A DNA stretch of 64,000 bases, from positions 1 to 64,000 of the forward strand of contig DASSNC010000013.1 in NCBI GenBank assembly GCA_035688305.1, given 5' to 3'. Below the pieces are notes generated by a model that was given only the letters and a program-made list of their open reading frames with translations, was not told the DNA's origin and made no database searches. The DNA comes from 66-474 sp035688305. Lineage in GTDB: Bacteria; Pseudomonadota; Gammaproteobacteria; Xanthomonadales; Rhodanobacteraceae. Shown piece after piece: positions 62,385 through 64,000 of the stretch. The translations under genes were made by a program, and so were the position numbers. Numbering within the stretch: the first letter of the stretch is position 1; each line of letters opens with the position of its first letter.

Positions 62385-62828
62385 CTAGCGACTGATCGTG
62401 AACTTGCCGAAATCCACGCCCAGATCCCAACCCTGGCCCTTGCCGCTCATGGCCAGGGCCACATTGCCCTTGGTCATCACCGTGCCGCGCGCGGATTTCA
62501 CCGCGCCCGCGTGTGCGCCGCCAGTGACATAGGTGCCAAGGATTTCCTTGATGTCGAAGATCCCGGTGAATTTGCCGATGCCGCTGATGCTGGACTTGCC
62601 GAAGGTCAGCCCGCCGCCCTTGCTGCGCAGGTTCACGTGCATGCTCTGGCCGTTGCTGCAGGTGACGTTGCCGCTGCCCGAAGAGGTCTTGTAGAAGACC
62701 GACCAACCATGCAGGCTGAATTGCATCCTGCAGGTGATTTCTCCGGGTGCGGCCTGCGCGCTGGCGGCATACAGCAAGGGCGCGCCGGCGAGCAAGGCGG
62801 CGAGGGCAAGATTGCGTGCGAGTTGCAT
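62385..62828 (-). CDS. Exported protein of unknown function
   Basis: A 147-aa protein with a signal peptide (MQLARNLALAALLAGAPLLYAASAQA). The mature part is beta-rich, with glycine-rich repeats (GNVTCSNGQSMHVNLRSKGG, GTYVTGGAHAGAVKSARG, NVALAMSGKGQGWDLGVDF) and two cysteines likely to pair. The pattern loosely resembles DUF992-type exported proteins, but I do not claim membership. The ATG at 62828 is firmly placed by GAGGAGG upstream. It precedes the PfkB kinase gene. Confidence 0.8.
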   Translation of the reverse strand: MQLARNLALAALLAGAPLLYAASAQAAPGEITCRMQFSLHGWSVFYKTSSGSGNVTCSNGQSMHVNLRSKGGGLTFGKSSISGIGKFTGIFDIKEILGTYVTGGAHAGAVKSARGTVMTKGNVALAMSGKGQGWDLGVDFGKFTISR

Positions 62829-62957
62829 GGGGTCCTCCTCGACTGATTGGATTGCAAGGATGCATTCTTGCGCGCAACCGGCTGCACCGTCACTCCACCG
62901 CTCGGCGAACATTCAGGTTGCGCCGATGCTGCGGTTCAGGAAACGCCGCCGCGCGCG

Positions 62958-63896
62958 TCAATCCAGCGCGTGGCCGAATTGCGCCTTGAACTCGTCGTGG
63001 AACTCCGGAAGCGTGAACGCATGGTTCTGGGTACCCGGCTTGGCGATCTTCAGTGCCCCGGCCAGCGACGCGATGCGGCCTGTCGTTGGCCAGTCGCAGC
63101 CGCTCAGGATCCCGTGGATGAGGCCCGCGCGGTAGGCGTCGCCGCAGCCGGTCGGATCAACCACCGCTTTCGGCTTCGCCACCGGAATCTCGTAAGCCTT
63201 GCCATCCGCGTGGATCACCGACCCGTCACCGCCATGGGTCACGATATAGGCCTTCACCCTGGCCGCGATGTCGGCCTCCGACCAGCCAGTGCGCTCGCTC
63301 AGCAGGCTGGCTTCGTAGCTGTTGGCGGCGACGTAGTCGGCGGCCTCGATGAAGGCGCGGAATTCCTCGCCATTGAACAGCGGCATGGCCTGGCCGGGGT
63401 CGAAGATGAACGGAATGCCGCGCGCGGCGAACTCGCGGGCGTGTTGCAGCATGCCCTCGCGCCCGTCCGGCGCCACGATGCCGAGCGCCACGGCGTGCGC
63501 GTCGGCGATGTGGTTCTGCTGGCTGAAGCTCATCGCGCCGGGGTGGAAGGCCGTGATCTGGTTGTTGTCGCGATCGGTCGTGATGAAGGCCTGCGCGGTG
63601 AACGCGTCCGGCACCTCGCGCAGGTGGTCGAGCGCAATCCCCTTGCCGGTGAACCATTCGCGGTACGGCGCAAAATCCTGCCCCACCGTCGCCATCGGCA
63701 GCGGCTCGCCACCCAGCAGCTTGAGGTTGTAGGCGATGTTGCCGGCGCAGCCGCCGAATTCGCGGCGCATCCGCGGCACCAGGAAGGACACGTTCAGCAT
63801 GTGCACCTTGTCCGGCAGGATGTGGTTCTTGAACTGGTCCTCGAAGACCATGATGGTGTCGTAGGCCATCGAGCCACAGATCAGTGCGCGGGGCAT
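62958..63896 (-). CDS. PfkB-family carbohydrate/nucleoside kinase (adenosine kinase-like)
   Basis: A 312-aa ribokinase-fold kinase. The N-terminal LICGSMAYDTIMVFEDQF, GGCAGNIAYNLKLLGG and the catalytic DPTGCGDAYRAGL near the C-terminus are the two PfkB signatures. The sequence most resembles adenosine kinases of proteobacteria, but substrate assignment needs testing. A TACGAT element lies about 34 bases before the ATG. It is the last supported gene in the window. Confidence 0.87.
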   Translation of the reverse strand: MPRALICGSMAYDTIMVFEDQFKNHILPDKVHMLNVSFLVPRMRREFGGCAGNIAYNLKLLGGEPLPMATVGQDFAPYREWFTGKGIALDHLREVPDAFTAQAFITTDRDNNQITAFHPGAMSFSQQNHIADAHAVALGIVAPDGREGMLQHAREFAARGIPFIFDPGQAMPLFNGEEFRAFIEAADYVAANSYEASLLSERTGWSEADIAARVKAYIVTHGGDGSVIHADGKAYEIPVAKPKAVVDPTGCGDAYRAGLIHGILSGCDWPTTGRIASLAGALKIAKPGTQNHAFTLPEFHDEFKAQFGHALD

Positions 63897-64000
63897 CCGG
63901 AATCCTTAGTTTTCGGGACATGCAACGCCGATCGTAGCGGCCGCGCCCGCAACATTCGACCGGCCTTGCCAAAATGCGTCGCAAGCCCGCGTTTTTCCAC

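Overview
The window is a high-GC (roughly two-thirds G+C) bacterial chromosome segment. Gene content and order point to a gammaproteobacterium of the Xanthomonadales/Lysobacterales, most likely Rhodanobacteraceae-like: glnS with sspA-sspB, petA-petB-petC, a ruvC-ruvA-kup-ruvB-ybgC-tolQRAB-pal-cpoB-queC block, a stand-alone rsxB beside nth, and abundant short intergenic repeats. The family call is an inference from gene order, not from a phylogenetic marker. About 70 genes are supported and most are housekeeping. No prophage, CRISPR array or intact insertion sequence was seen.

Layout. 1-445: intergenic repeats. 446-6182: radA, then an accessory pocket (frameshifted XRE regulator, GFA-family protein, low-GC gene of unknown function), then alr and dnaB. 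6183-13529: repeats, a DadA-like oxidase, an NlpC/P60 lipoprotein, DoxX, slyD, an MFS transporter, rsxB, nth and rnt. 13521-20563: glycosyltransferase, epimerase-like protein, a large TPR membrane protein, relA and small envelope proteins. 20564-22166: 1.6 kb of nested repeats, including a terminal-inverted-repeat element of about 614 bp. 22167-29231: sspB, sspA, petC, petB, petA, a divergent DegS/AlgW-type protease, a hydrolase, apt and a DUF2007 gene. 29324-35770: glnS, a stress cluster (BON, two CsbD, DUF1328), a deaminase, a VTT membrane protein and a POT transporter. 35771-36816: a roughly 1 kb island bounded by 40-bp direct repeats at tRNA-Lys(TTT), carrying a RelB/ParE-type toxin-antitoxin pair with a frameshifted toxin. 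36947-48177: queC, the Tol-Pal operon, ruvB, kup, ruvA, ruvC and yebC. 48178-64000: aspS, a PAS/GGDEF protein, arginase, an orphan Hpt protein, tRNA-Thr(TGT), a SPOR protein, coaX, birA, a PepSY-PhoP/PhoQ-like operon, dusA, a DUF3298 lipoprotein, a hemolysin III-like protein and a PfkB kinase.

How genes work together. Tol-Pal supplies the trans-envelope machine for outer-membrane constriction, with queC and the Holliday-junction genes as neighbours in a compact minus-strand block of overlapping genes. petABC encode the cytochrome bc1 complex, followed by the stringent-starvation proteins SspA and SspB. RelA adds (p)ppGpp synthesis.

The least ordinary observations are: the tRNA-Lys-bounded mini-island; the inverted-repeat element at 21079-21692 and its flanking 185-187 bp tandem units; 10-bp-phased ATCCGYG arrays at three places; a low-GC gene of unknown function beside alr; a repeat-derived N-terminal extension of RuvC; and several genes with a -10-like box only 6-8 bases before the start codon, suggesting leaderless transcripts.
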